Shown here: positions 17,302-26,262 of the stretch, in pieces
Layout of the letters: each line of letters opens with the position of its first letter
How positions within the stretch are numbered: the stretch's first letter is position 1
From: Weeksellaceae bacterium TAE3-ERU29
Lineage (GTDB): Bacteria > Bacteroidota > Bacteroidia > Flavobacteriales > Weeksellaceae
Reading direction: 5' to 3'
NCBI GenBank assembly: GCA_019218445.1
Contig: JAHUUM010000007.1
Location: 37,874 to 101,873 of the forward strand
Length of the DNA: 64,000 nt
Program-made: the position numbers and the translations under genes
The notes under the pieces: generated by a model
Seen by the model: the letters and a program-made list of their open reading frames with translations, nothing else
Told to the model about the DNA's origin: nothing
The model's database searches: none

Positions 17302-17949
17302 ATGCAATATAATACACTAAGAAAAAAATTAGTAATCCCTGAATACGGAAGACATATTCAAAAAATGGTTGATTACTGTAAAACAATTGAAGACAGAGAT
17401 GAAAGAAATGATTTTGCACAAGCAATCATAAGTGTAATGGGAAATTTAAATACTCATTTACGAGATATTTCAGACTTTCATCATAAATTATGGGATCAGC
17501 TTTTTATAATGGCAGATTTTGATTTAGATGTAGACTCTCCATTTCCTATCCCTACACGAGAAGAATTAACTTCTAAACCTAATAGAGTAAAATACCCCTC
17601 TTATATTCCGCGATACAGATATTACGGGAAAAATATAAAGAAAATGATAGATGTAGCCATCAGTTGGGAAGATGGAGATGAAAAAATGGGACTGGTAAAA
17701 TCCATTGCTAATCAAATGAAGAAAAGTTATCTTTTATGGAATAAAGATACAGTAGATGATAAAGTGATTTATAAAGAATTAAAAGACTTATCTAACGGAC
17801 TTTTAGATATTGAAAAAATGGAATCTGAAAGTGAACACGATATCAATCTATCTTCCGGAAAAGATTTAACAGGCGGAAACTATCAGTCAAGAACTCGCCC
17901 TACAAGAAGAAAACCTTATAAAAAAATCTATAAAAAGAAGAATCAATAA
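17302..17949 (+). CDS. DUF4290 domain protein
   Basis: The sequence matches the DUF4290 family by its start (YNTLRKKLVIPEYGRHIQKM), the NTHLRDISDFHHKLWDQLF block, and its place directly upstream of murA, which is the usual location in Bacteroidota. The 215 residues are soluble, with a highly basic tail (RPTRRKPYKKIYKKKNQ) that could bind nucleic acid or acidic lipid head groups. Function is unknown. It ends 18 nt before murA and probably leads the murA-DUF368-DUF368-aroE operon. Confidence 0.88.
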   Translation: MQYNTLRKKLVIPEYGRHIQKMVDYCKTIEDRDERNDFAQAIISVMGNLNTHLRDISDFHHKLWDQLFIMADFDLDVDSPFPIPTREELTSKPNRVKYPSYIPRYRYYGKNIKKMIDVAISWEDGDEKMGLVKSIANQMKKSYLLWNKDTVDDKVIYKELKDLSNGLLDIEKMESESEHDINLSSGKDLTGGNYQSRTRPTRRKPYKKIYKKKNQ

Positions 17950-17967
17950 ACTTCCACTAAATTATCT

Positions 17968-19290
17968 ATGGCAATATTCGAAATTAACGGCGGAAAATCT
18001 TTACATGGCGAAATAAAACCTCAAGGTGCAAAAAATGAAGCCTTACAAATCCTTTGTGCTGTTTTATTAACAGACGAACCCGTAAGAATCAAAAATCTTC
18101 CTGATATTAAAGACATTAATCGTTTAATTGATATTTTAAAAAATTTAAGTGTTAAAGTTACAAAAAACAAACAAGGAGATTTTACGTTTCAAGCAGATGA
18201 CCTTAATTTAGATTACTTGAAATCAGAGGAATTTAAAAAAGACGGAGCATCGCTAAGAGGTTCTGTTATGCTAATGGGAGCTATTCTTACAAAATTTGGA
18301 TTTGCTTATATGCCAAAGCCGGGAGGAGATAAAATAGGAAGACGTAGATTAGACACGCATTTCCAAGGCTTTATAGATTTAGGAGCAGAATATTTTTACG
18401 ATAAAAAACAAGAAATGTATTGCTTAAAAGTTCCTGAAGAGGAAAAACTCCAAGGAACTTATATGCTTTTAGAAGAGGCGTCTGTAACAGGGACTGCAAA
18501 CATTATTCTTTCAGCTGTTTTAGCAAAAGGAAAAACAACTATTTATAATGCCGCTTGTGAGCCTTATATTCAGCAACTTTGTGAAATGCTTGTAAGAATG
18601 GGAGCAAAAATAGACGGAATTAAATCTAATTTACTTACCATTACAGGGGTAGAAAAATTACACGGAACAGAACATACTTGTCTTCCCGATATGATTGAAA
18701 TCGGGAGCTGGATTGGTATGGCAGCCATGACAAAATCAGAGCTTACCATTAAAAATGTAGGATGGGAACATCTGGGAATTATTCCGGAAGTTTTTAGAAA
18801 ATTAGGAATAAAATTAGAACGCAGAGGTGATGATATTTTCATTCCGAAACAAGAGCATTATAAAGTAACTCATTTTATGGACGGCTCTATTCTGAGTATA
18901 TCAGATGCTCCTTGGCCGGGATTCACGCCCGATTTATTAAGTATTATTTTAGTGGTTGCAACCCAAGCGAAAGGAAGTGTTTTAATTCATCAAAAAATGT
19001 TTGAAAGCCGTTTATTCTTTGTAGATAAATTAATAGATATGGGAGCACAAATTATTTTATGCGACCCACACAGAGCTACTGTTATCGGGCTAAATCACGA
19101 AACAGAACTTAGAGGAACAACTATGTCTTCGCCTGATATTAGAGCCGGAATTGCTTTATTAATTGCAGCAGTTTCTGCTCAAGGAAAAAGCATAATTCAC
19201 AATATAGAGCAAATCGACAGAGGTTACGAAAATATAGAGGAAAGATTAAGAAATATAGGTGTAGATATTAAGCGTATAGCTCTCAATTAA
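17968..19290 (+). CDS. murA: UDP-N-acetylglucosamine 1-carboxyvinyltransferase MurA
   Basis: MurA transfers enolpyruvate from PEP to UDP-GlcNAc, the first committed step of peptidoglycan synthesis. The 440-residue EPSP-synthase fold is complete, with KNEALQ at the start and the RAGIALLIAA block near the end. The flexible active-site loop reads PGGDKIGRRRLDTH: the residue at the position of E. coli Cys115 is Asp121 (codon 18328-18330). Asp at this site keeps activity but removes the thiol that fosfomycin alkylates, as known in mycobacteria and chlamydiae. Only 2 nt separate it from the next gene. Confidence 0.97.
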   Translation: MAIFEINGGKSLHGEIKPQGAKNEALQILCAVLLTDEPVRIKNLPDIKDINRLIDILKNLSVKVTKNKQGDFTFQADDLNLDYLKSEEFKKDGASLRGSVMLMGAILTKFGFAYMPKPGGDKIGRRRLDTHFQGFIDLGAEYFYDKKQEMYCLKVPEEEKLQGTYMLLEEASVTGTANIILSAVLAKGKTTIYNAACEPYIQQLCEMLVRMGAKIDGIKSNLLTITGVEKLHGTEHTCLPDMIEIGSWIGMAAMTKSELTIKNVGWEHLGIIPEVFRKLGIKLERRGDDIFIPKQEHYKVTHFMDGSILSISDAPWPGFTPDLLSIILVVATQAKGSVLIHQKMFESRLFFVDKLIDMGAQIILCDPHRATVIGLNHETELRGTTMSSPDIRAGIALLIAAVSAQGKSIIHNIEQIDRGYENIEERLRNIGVDIKRIALN

Positions 19291-19292
19291 AA

Positions 19293-20309
19293 ATGAAAAA
19301 CTTTAAAGATTATTTTTTAGTTTATTTAAAAGGAATCGCTATGGGTTCCGCAGACGTTGTACCCGGTGTATCAGGAGGAACTATTGCCTTTATTTCCGGA
19401 ATTTACGACAAATTAATAGAAAGTATAAGTGCCATAAAACCCGAATTAATCAAAGATTTATTTAAAGGAAACTTTAAATTGGTTTGGCAAAAAATAAACG
19501 GGAGTTTTCTTTTTACACTCTTGGCAGGAATTGCTACAAGTATTTTTTCGTTGGCAAAAATTCTTACATTTTTAATGCAATATTACCCGATACAACTATG
19601 GTCATTTTTCTTTGGGTTGATTTTGGCAAGCATTGTTTATGTAGGAAAGCAAGTTAAACACTGGAATATCGGAAGTATTTTAGGAATTATCTTAGGAACA
19701 TTTTTTATTTATTACATATCATCTGTTCCACCGCTTTCACCCGAAAATTCTTATTTATATTTATTTTTCGCAGGTTCACTCGCCGCTTGTGCCATGATAT
19801 TGCCGGGAATTTCGGGGAGTTTTATTTTATTATTACTCGGAGCTTATACAGCGGTAATTTCCGCTATTGGCAATCATGATTTTGTAACAGTGGGCGTTGT
19901 AGGATTAGGTGCTGTAACAGGACTGATTTTATTTTCTAAATTATTAAATTATTTATTAAATAATTATCATAATACACTTATAGGTGTTTTAACAGGTTTT
20001 TTAATTGGTTCTTTATGGAAAATTTGGCCTTGGAAAATAAATGAAACCGTTTATATAAAAGAACAAGGCGTACGAACTTTTAGTGATTTTTCAGGCGGAT
20101 TCCAAAGCCTTTCGGCTTATATGCAAGAGCAAGGAAATGAGCAATTTAAAAATATAAGCTCGTATATAGAGAAAAACGTTTCGCCATTTACTTATGAACT
20201 GGTAAACAACGGAATACCACACAATTTAATGTATTCAATAATATTCTGTATTTTTGGATTTTCTTTAATATTTATAATAGAGTACATCGCAAAACTAAAA
20301 AATGTATAA
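19293..20309 (+). CDS. DUF368 membrane protein, undecaprenyl-phosphate translocase family (copy 1)
   Basis: The start LVYLKGIAMGSADVVPGVSGGTIAFISG is the DUF368 signature, repeated in inverted-topology form as LPGISGSFILLLLGAY in the second half. The 338 residues have about eight or more membrane segments. DUF368 proteins (PopT) have been shown in other bacteria to recycle undecaprenyl phosphate across the inner membrane. Placement right after murA, with 2 nt between, supports a cell-wall role. It overlaps the second DUF368 gene by 8 nt. Confidence 0.93.
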   Translation: MKNFKDYFLVYLKGIAMGSADVVPGVSGGTIAFISGIYDKLIESISAIKPELIKDLFKGNFKLVWQKINGSFLFTLLAGIATSIFSLAKILTFLMQYYPIQLWSFFFGLILASIVYVGKQVKHWNIGSILGIILGTFFIYYISSVPPLSPENSYLYLFFAGSLAACAMILPGISGSFILLLLGAYTAVISAIGNHDFVTVGVVGLGAVTGLILFSKLLNYLLNNYHNTLIGVLTGFLIGSLWKIWPWKINETVYIKEQGVRTFSDFSGGFQSLSAYMQEQGNEQFKNISSYIEKNVSPFTYELVNNGIPHNLMYSIIFCIFGFSLIFIIEYIAKLKNV

Positions 20310-21306
20310 ACGAAACTTTGTAGATTATCTAATTCTTTGGCTAAAAGGCTTATTAATGGGAACAGCCAACAAAATCCCCGGAGTTTCCGGTGGAATGATT
20401 GCCTTAGTAACCAATTTTTACGAGGAATTAATCTATTCTTACCAAAAATTAAATATAAAAGCCTTTAAACTATTTATTTCAGGGAGATTTAGAAAGTTTT
20501 TTGAATACATTAATTTTAAGTTTCAGTTTGCAGTGAACTTTGGATCAGTTTCTGCATTTTTCTCCATTTCCTTACTGATTGATTATCTCATGCGAACACG
20601 TGCAACCGGAGGTTTAGGCTTGGAAACAGAGGTATGGAGTTACTTTTTCGGACTGATTATAGGCTCAATATTTTATGTTTCAAAAAAAATAACTCATTGG
20701 CAAAAATCTGTTTATTTCGGAATAATTGCAGGTGCAATCTTAGGCTTAACCATTTCCTTTATGGAACCAATGGCCCCGAATGATAATTATTGGTTTATTG
20801 TCTTATGCGGAATCATAAGTGTTTCCGGAATGACGTTGCCCGGGTTTTCAGGCTCATTTATTCTTATCATAATAGGGAATTATAACTTACTGTTAGTAGA
20901 CAGTGTAAATAATTTATTCTATACAATTTTAGCATTATTAGACGGTGATTTTTATATGCTCGGCACACAAAATCTCATAGAAAGAGCAGCCCGAATACGT
21001 ATGCTATATATGGTAGGATTTTTCGCTCTCGGTTCTTTTATAGGGCTTATCAGTTTTTCAAAAATAATGGGTTATTTATTAAGGAATTTCCACAATATTG
21101 TATTGGGATGGCTTATTGGTTTTATTATTGGTTCATTAGGAGCTGCATGGCCTTGGAAAACAAAAGACCTCAACGAAGTAGGTAATTTAGTAGGTTACAC
21201 TCGTTATTTACCTGAAATAAATATAATGTTTGGAGTAGATATAATTTGTATTGCTTTAGGAATTACATCTATTTTATTAATTTATAAATATGAGAGAAAA
21301 GCATAA
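20302..21306 (+). CDS. DUF368 membrane protein (copy 2, paralogue)
   Basis: A second DUF368 member of 334 residues with WLKGLLMGTANKIPGVSGGMIALV at the start and LPGFSGSFILIIIGNY in the second half. It keeps both pseudo-repeat motifs but has diverged strongly from its neighbour, so this is an old duplication, not a recent one. The two proteins may form a heterodimer or handle different prenyl phosphates; that is inference. It overlaps the DUF368 gene before it by 8 nt and aroE after it by 17 nt. Confidence 0.93.
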   Translation: MYKRNFVDYLILWLKGLLMGTANKIPGVSGGMIALVTNFYEELIYSYQKLNIKAFKLFISGRFRKFFEYINFKFQFAVNFGSVSAFFSISLLIDYLMRTRATGGLGLETEVWSYFFGLIIGSIFYVSKKITHWQKSVYFGIIAGAILGLTISFMEPMAPNDNYWFIVLCGIISVSGMTLPGFSGSFILIIIGNYNLLLVDSVNNLFYTILALLDGDFYMLGTQNLIERAARIRMLYMVGFFALGSFIGLISFSKIMGYLLRNFHNIVLGWLIGFIIGSLGAAWPWKTKDLNEVGNLVGYTRYLPEINIMFGVDIICIALGITSILLIYKYERKA

Positions 21307-22021
21307 AATTTTTGGACTAATCGGAAAAAATATTTCTTATTCTTTTTCCCCAAATTACTTTAATAATAAATTTAAAGAAGAAGATATAGATGCCGAATAC
21401 AGGTTATTTGATATTGATGAAATTAATAAGGTAAAAGGTGTTTTCAATCAATCGGTAGGCGGATTAAATGTCACTATTCCTTATAAAGAAGAAATTATAC
21501 CGTTTTTGGATGAAATAAGCGGTGCAGCCAAAGAAATAAATGCGGTAAATACCATTCAGTTTAAAGATTATAAAATCATCGGGCATAATACCGATGTTAT
21601 TGGTTTTAGAAAATCTATTGAACCATTATTAAAAGCTCATCATAAAAAGGCTTTAATTTTGGGAACGGGCGGAGCGTCCAAAGCTGTAAAATATGTTTTT
21701 AAAGAATTAAACATTGATTTTAAAGTAGTTTCGCGTTCAGACAAAGCGGATTTTACTTATGAAGATTTAAATGAGGAAATCTTATCTGAATACTTAATTA
21801 TTGTAAACTGCACTCCTCTGGGAACATTCCCAAATGTAGAAAAAACACCAAATATTCCTTTTGAGGCAATTACAGATAAACACTTAGTTTATGATTTAAT
21901 TTATAATCCAGAAAAGACAACTTTCCTCAGAAAAGCCGAAAATAACGGAGCTACCATAAAAAACGGATTAGAAATGTTACAAAAACAAGCCGATGTTGCT
22001 TGGGAAATTTGGAATAGGTAG
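21290..22021 (+). CDS. aroE: Shikimate dehydrogenase AroE
   Basis: AroE reduces 3-dehydroshikimate with NADPH in aromatic amino-acid synthesis. The 243 residues show the shikimate-binding SYSFSPNYFN start, NVTIPYKE with the catalytic Lys, INAVNTI, the NADP loop GTGGASKAV, and the C-terminal NGLEMLQKQA motif. It is slightly shorter than E. coli AroE (272), as in other Bacteroidota. It is the last gene of the murA operon. Confidence 0.96.
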   Translation: MREKHKIFGLIGKNISYSFSPNYFNNKFKEEDIDAEYRLFDIDEINKVKGVFNQSVGGLNVTIPYKEEIIPFLDEISGAAKEINAVNTIQFKDYKIIGHNTDVIGFRKSIEPLLKAHHKKALILGTGGASKAVKYVFKELNIDFKVVSRSDKADFTYEDLNEEILSEYLIIVNCTPLGTFPNVEKTPNIPFEAITDKHLVYDLIYNPEKTTFLRKAENNGATIKNGLEMLQKQADVAWEIWNR

Positions 22022-22041
22022 AAACAACAAATCAAATATAA

Positions 22042-22075
22042 AAAATAGCCGATATAAAATTGTATCGGCTATTTT
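22042..22075. terminator. Terminator between aroE and the BtuG-like gene
   Basis: AAAATAGCCGATA (22042-22054) pairs with TATCGGCTATTTT (22063-22075), 13 bp with an 8-nt loop, and works in both directions for the convergent operons. Confidence 0.85.
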
Positions 22076-22096
22076 ATTTAAGCATAAAAAGGTTGA

Positions 22097-23152
22097 TTAT
22101 TTATTCTTTATAAAACCACTTACACCATTTCCTACGGTATAAGTAGCCGTTTTTTCACCTTTTAAATTATAAACATCAATTTTGCTATCTCCTGCGAAAT
22201 TTCCTTTTCCATTATAGATTTTTTCGTCTATTACATTAAATCCGTAAAAGTTATATACATACGTTTCACTTTTATCGATTGTAGTTTTCACAATAGGATT
22301 TTCATCTACAGCATCTTTTGTAGGATCTAAATGATATACATTTTTTCCTTCTCCCACAAAATAAACTTGATTTTTATCTACAGCCATTTTACTTGTCCAT
22401 GTTCCTTCTATAGTAGTTGCCCACTCTTTTGTGACTTTGTTGGTTTCAGTAGAAATTTGGAAAATATGAGAGCCTTCTCTTGGAGCACAAAAAGCATATA
22501 AATTACTCTTATCTGAATTGAATTTAATACCTCTTAAGCTTCCTTTATCCAGAATAATTGAGTCTTTTTTATTATTTGTTCTGGAGTCTAAAATCATGAT
22601 TTTATTTCCTGATCCATAAGAAGCTAACATTACATAAACTGTATTATCCTTAGAGATAATATCTTCCGGAGAATTAGTCATAGGGAGTGTTTCTAAAAAT
22701 TCATACGTATCTGCGTCATAAACATTTACACTTTTAGATCTATTATTAGTCACATATAATTTATCTCTGCTCACAGTTGCGTATCTCGGCAAAGAAAGAT
22801 TCTTTGTAATTACCGCTAACTTTTTAAAATTATGGCGATCTACCACCACTACTTTATTAGAATTATTAATTACTAAAAAAGCCTTGTCTTTATAAAATGT
22901 AATTCCCTGTAAAACATCGCCTAAAATCTCATTAGCATTATTATTTCTATAAATATTATTTTCTACTTTTCCGTTCGGACTTATGTAGGAAACTTCAGCT
23001 AAAACTTTTTTTAAAGCTCCTTCGTTTAGTACAATAATTCCATTGTCGTAGTTGTCTGTGGTAGGAGTAGGAATGTCTAATGTTTCGTCGTCGTTGTTAC
23101 AAGCGGTTAATAATAAACCGAACATTGCTAAATAAAATAGTTTTTTCATCAT
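22097..23152 (-). CDS. Surface beta-propeller lipoprotein, BtuG-like (YncE/DUF5074 type)
   Basis: The lipoprotein signal ends in LLTAC (Cys18), followed by an acidic NNDDE stretch, which in Bacteroidota favours export to the cell surface. The remaining 330 residues repeat a blade pattern (YATVSRDKLYVTNN, PEDIISKDNTVYVM and similar), as in YncE-type seven-bladed propellers. It overlaps btuB by 4 nt (ATGA) under a cobalamin riboswitch. In Bacteroides, the propeller lipoprotein BtuG captures B12 and hands it to BtuB, so a BtuG role is the best inference. Confidence 0.85.
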   Translation of the reverse strand: MMKKLFYLAMFGLLLTACNNDDETLDIPTPTTDNYDNGIIVLNEGALKKVLAEVSYISPNGKVENNIYRNNNANEILGDVLQGITFYKDKAFLVINNSNKVVVVDRHNFKKLAVITKNLSLPRYATVSRDKLYVTNNRSKSVNVYDADTYEFLETLPMTNSPEDIISKDNTVYVMLASYGSGNKIMILDSRTNNKKDSIILDKGSLRGIKFNSDKSNLYAFCAPREGSHIFQISTETNKVTKEWATTIEGTWTSKMAVDKNQVYFVGEGKNVYHLDPTKDAVDENPIVKTTIDKSETYVYNFYGFNVIDEKIYNGKGNFAGDSKIDVYNLKGEKTATYTVGNGVSGFIKNK

Positions 23153-24984
23153 ATAAATTGAATTTTAATTTTTAATAAATATTGTCTTGGTGGCATATAT
23201 CTGTTTGGCATAGATTGATAAATTTTATTGGTTAAATTGTAAACATCCACTCCAATATTAAACTTATTTTCTCGCCCGAAAGCATAATATAAACCTGTGT
23301 TTAAAATGGTATAAGCCTTAACTTTATTCGTCTCAGACTCATTTATTCTGAATTCATCTACATATAAATTTTGCAGATAAAAATTCCAGTTTTTATAATC
23401 TGAACTTATTGTTCCGTTAAATTTATTTTTAGGAACATAAGGTAAAAGCTCATTATTTTGTTTGTTAATTGCTTTTGTATAAGCATAATTTGCGTTCAAT
23501 TTTAAATTGAAATCTTTAGAAGAATAAAGTTTAGCATTCAAATACGTTTCAAATCCTTTAGATTCTACATTATGTGTATTTTCCGGAGCCCAATAGCCTT
23601 TTAACGTTGGAACCCAGCGAATCATATCTTCTATCTTATTGTAATACAGAACAACATTAAAATCTATCTTTCCATTATTAAACTCATTGGAAATTTCTAA
23701 TTGATTTGTAGTTTCTGCTTTTAAGTTGATGTTTCCTCCCGGTTGCCAAAATAAGTCATTAAACGTTGGCATTCTAAAGTTTTTGGAATAATTGATTTTG
23801 AACTTTAGATTTTTTAAATATTCATAATTAAAGCCGAGAGAATACAATAACGGACTTTTAAAATCATTGGAAAATTCTTTTCTGATTCCCGCCTCATAAT
23901 ACAATTTTGAACTGACTTGATGAGATAATAAAGTTGCTATACTTTCCCCAAGTCGCTCTTCTTTTCCTATTCCTGAGCCGTCGCCTTTGGCATAACTTTT
24001 TTGAACTTGACCTAAAACAGAAAGATTCAAATTTTTATAAAAAGTATGTCGATAATCTGTTTTTAAAACTAAACTGGAAACTGTTCCGCTCGAAAGATAA
24101 TTGGTAGCATCAACATCATCAAAATATCTGAACTTTTCGTAAATATATCCTGCTTTTACATTAGCTTTATTTTTCACAGAATTAAAATTCCAATGCACAA
24201 GATTCCTGATATTATCGTTATAATATTTCGTTTTATTTTCGGTAGGTTCTATTAGTGAAAAATGCCTTAAATCTGAATGAGCTTGATTATAAAAAAATAA
24301 TTTTTGATGATTATTAATTTTATATCCGACATTAAATCCTAAAGTATTTGCATAAAACTTTCCGTTTAGGTTTTTATAATTTTTCTTTTTGATTTCAAAA
24401 TCATTTTTAGATTGATTTCTATTTAAAACTAAATTAAACGCCCATTTATCTTTTCCGGATTTCAGTTTATATCCCATTTGAGCCGTTCCGAAACTTCCAC
24501 CCAAAAGATTAACTTCGTGTTCTGTTTGTTGATTAAAATTTAATTCATTATTTAAATGAATACTTCCCCCGATTGCTCCACTTCCGTAAACCACGCTTCC
24601 GCCACCAAGTTTCACGGCAATCTCCTCGTAATCATAAGAATTAATCGTATTAAAATCTGACTGACCTAAAAACAATGAATTAACATTTATTCCGTTCCAA
24701 AATACCGAAGTTTGTTGTGCTGATGTTCCTCTAAAAGAAGGAGATGAAACCATACCGTAACCATCTTCTTTAAAGAATACGGGACTGTTTAACTTCAATA
24801 AATCAGTTAGAGAATAAGGACTTTTTTGAATGACAGAATCAGAAATTAATAAAACATTCTGCACTTTATCTGCCTCAAATATAAAGACATCCGAAACGAC
24901 TAAATCTTTTAGACGAATGGTATCTTGTTGAGCTTTAAGACTTATAAAACTCAATAATAATAAAAGTAAAAATTTATTTTTCAT
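23149..24984 (-). CDS. btuB: TonB-dependent vitamin B12 receptor (BtuB-like)
   Basis: The 611 residues begin with a signal peptide (to about KAQ, residue 19). A plug domain follows with the conserved pieces SFRGTSAQQTSVFWNG and GSGAIGGSIHL, then a 22-strand-type barrel with alternating aromatic strands ending in KIKIQFI. No N-terminal carboxypeptidase-like CnaB domain is present. Substrate assignment to cobalamin rests on the riboswitch immediately upstream and the BtuG-like partner downstream. TonB/ExbBD are not in the window. Confidence 0.93.
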   Translation of the reverse strand: MKNKFLLLLLLSFISLKAQQDTIRLKDLVVSDVFIFEADKVQNVLLISDSVIQKSPYSLTDLLKLNSPVFFKEDGYGMVSSPSFRGTSAQQTSVFWNGINVNSLFLGQSDFNTINSYDYEEIAVKLGGGSVVYGSGAIGGSIHLNNELNFNQQTEHEVNLLGGSFGTAQMGYKLKSGKDKWAFNLVLNRNQSKNDFEIKKKNYKNLNGKFYANTLGFNVGYKINNHQKLFFYNQAHSDLRHFSLIEPTENKTKYYNDNIRNLVHWNFNSVKNKANVKAGYIYEKFRYFDDVDATNYLSSGTVSSLVLKTDYRHTFYKNLNLSVLGQVQKSYAKGDGSGIGKEERLGESIATLLSHQVSSKLYYEAGIRKEFSNDFKSPLLYSLGFNYEYLKNLKFKINYSKNFRMPTFNDLFWQPGGNINLKAETTNQLEISNEFNNGKIDFNVVLYYNKIEDMIRWVPTLKGYWAPENTHNVESKGFETYLNAKLYSSKDFNLKLNANYAYTKAINKQNNELLPYVPKNKFNGTISSDYKNWNFYLQNLYVDEFRINESETNKVKAYTILNTGLYYAFGRENKFNIGVDVYNLTNKIYQSMPNRYMPPRQYLLKIKIQFI

Positions 24985-25019
24985 ACACTAAATAACCTTT
25001 ATTCCCGAAGGTTGATTTT

Positions 25020-25160
25020 GGGTTATGTATTGGCAGGTCTCCTGACTTATTTCTTTTATTATGCCTTCCCAATTTTATAAATCAGTGGCTTTGTATAATA
25101 AAATTATGAAATTTTACAGTTGCGGGTACAGTAATGGATTTTCACCATTTTCCCTTTTAA
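25020..25160 (-). promoter_or_regulatory. Cobalamin (B12) riboswitch controlling btuB
   Basis: On the minus strand the leader shows the class hallmarks in order: GGTGAAAATCC (near 25145-25135), ACCCGCAACTGT, GCCACTG (25089-25083), GGGAAGGC, and the B12 box AGTCAGGAGACCTGCC (25047-25032). The expression platform near 24992-25026 offers two exclusive pairings for GGTTAT, which lies 8-13 nt before the btuB start codon. High B12 should therefore shut off receptor translation. Exact aptamer ends are approximate. Confidence 0.93.
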
Positions 25161-25185
25161 GTTTTATCTTAAAATAAGATAAAAC
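25161..25185 (-). repeat. Perfect hairpin at the 5' end of the riboswitch transcript
   Basis: GTTTTATCTTA (25161-25171) and TAAGATAAAAC (25175-25185) form a perfect 11-bp stem with a 3-nt loop between the promoter and the aptamer. It may stabilise the RNA or bind a regulator. Confidence 0.6.
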
Positions 25186-25198
25186 ACCAAATACTTGG

Positions 25199-25206
25199 CA
25201 AATATA
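25199..25206 (-). promoter_or_regulatory. btuB/riboswitch promoter, -7 element
   Basis: The minus strand reads TATATTTG, a full TAnnTTTG match, just 5' of the riboswitch leader hairpin. No -33 TTTG is visible. Confidence 0.6.
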
Positions 25207-25238
25207 ATGGATTTATTTATTAAATGATAAGTGATTTG

Positions 25239-26216
25239 CTAATGTTTACGCTCGACAACGTAATTTAGTAAAGTTTTTAGAGATTCTTTAGCTTCAGACT
25301 CTTCAAACTCATCTAAAATACGTAATGCTTTATCTCTATAATCATACATAGCTTGTTCGGCATAATTCAATCCTCCATGATTTTTTACGTATTCTATGAC
25401 TTCTCGTACCCGTTTTTTGTTATTATTATATTTTTTAACAGAGCGGATAAGCCAACGCCTTTCGCTTTTGGAAGCGGTATTTATACTATAGATTAATGGG
25501 AGTGTCATTTTTTGTTCTTTAATGTCTATCCCAATCGGCTTCCCAATAATATTGGTGCTGGTATAATCAAATAAATCATCTTTAATTTGAAAGGCTATTC
25601 CGACTAATTCGCCAAAACGATACATTTTTTTTGCAATGTCTTCATCTGCTCCTACAGAACGTGCTCCAATTTCACAACAAGCAGAAAGTAAAGCAGCGGT
25701 TTTTTGTCTGATGATTTCAAAATAAATATCTTCTGTAATATCAAGATTTTTCGCCTTCTCAATTTGTAATAATTCGCCTTCGCTCATTTCTCTTATGGCA
25801 TTAGAAACAACCGTAAGTAAATCGAAATCTTTATTTTCTGAGGCTAACAAAACACTTTTTGATAATAGATAATCCCCGACTAAAACAGCGATTTTATTTT
25901 TCCACATGGCATTAATAGAGAAAAATCCTCTGCGGAGATTACTGTCATCTACCACATCATCATGTACCAAAGAAGCTGTGTGAATAAGCTCTATCATAGA
26001 TGCACCGCGATAAGTTCTTTCTGTGGTTTCACCAAGTAATTTTGCAGTTAAAAAAACAAACATCGGACGCATTTGTTTACCTTTTCTACGAACGATAAAT
26101 TGCATTATCCTATCTAATAGTGAGACATTTGTCTTCATAGATTTGTAGAATTTCTTTTCAAAAATTCTCATTTCTTCTGAGATAGGCTGTTTTATTTTTT
26201 CAACTATTTTTGCCAC
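25239..26216 (-). CDS. Long-chain polyprenyl diphosphate synthase
   Basis: It condenses isopentenyl diphosphate units onto an allylic primer to build the all-trans chain, probably for menaquinone. The 325 residues contain the first Asp-rich motif DDVVD (86-90) followed by NLRRG, and the second as QIKDDLFDYT. Chain length cannot be set from sequence; menaquinone-type chains are expected in Flavobacteriia. It is the last gene downstream of queA-rlmN-lipoprotein, with 46 nt before it. Confidence 0.93.
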   Translation of the reverse strand: MAKIVEKIKQPISEEMRIFEKKFYKSMKTNVSLLDRIMQFIVRRKGKQMRPMFVFLTAKLLGETTERTYRGASMIELIHTASLVHDDVVDDSNLRRGFFSINAMWKNKIAVLVGDYLLSKSVLLASENKDFDLLTVVSNAIREMSEGELLQIEKAKNLDITEDIYFEIIRQKTAALLSACCEIGARSVGADEDIAKKMYRFGELVGIAFQIKDDLFDYTSTNIIGKPIGIDIKEQKMTLPLIYSINTASKSERRWLIRSVKKYNNNKKRVREVIEYVKNHGGLNYAEQAMYDYRDKALRILDEFEESEAKESLKTLLNYVVERKH

Positions 26217-26262
26217 GCTGTTTAGTATCTGTAATTAAAGTTTGAAATATAAGACATTAATT

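Noticed and set aside
17213..17425. Minus-strand frame of 70 codons
   Set aside because: It overlaps the start of the DUF4290 gene in antisense and is an AT-rich chance frame without a promoter or family.
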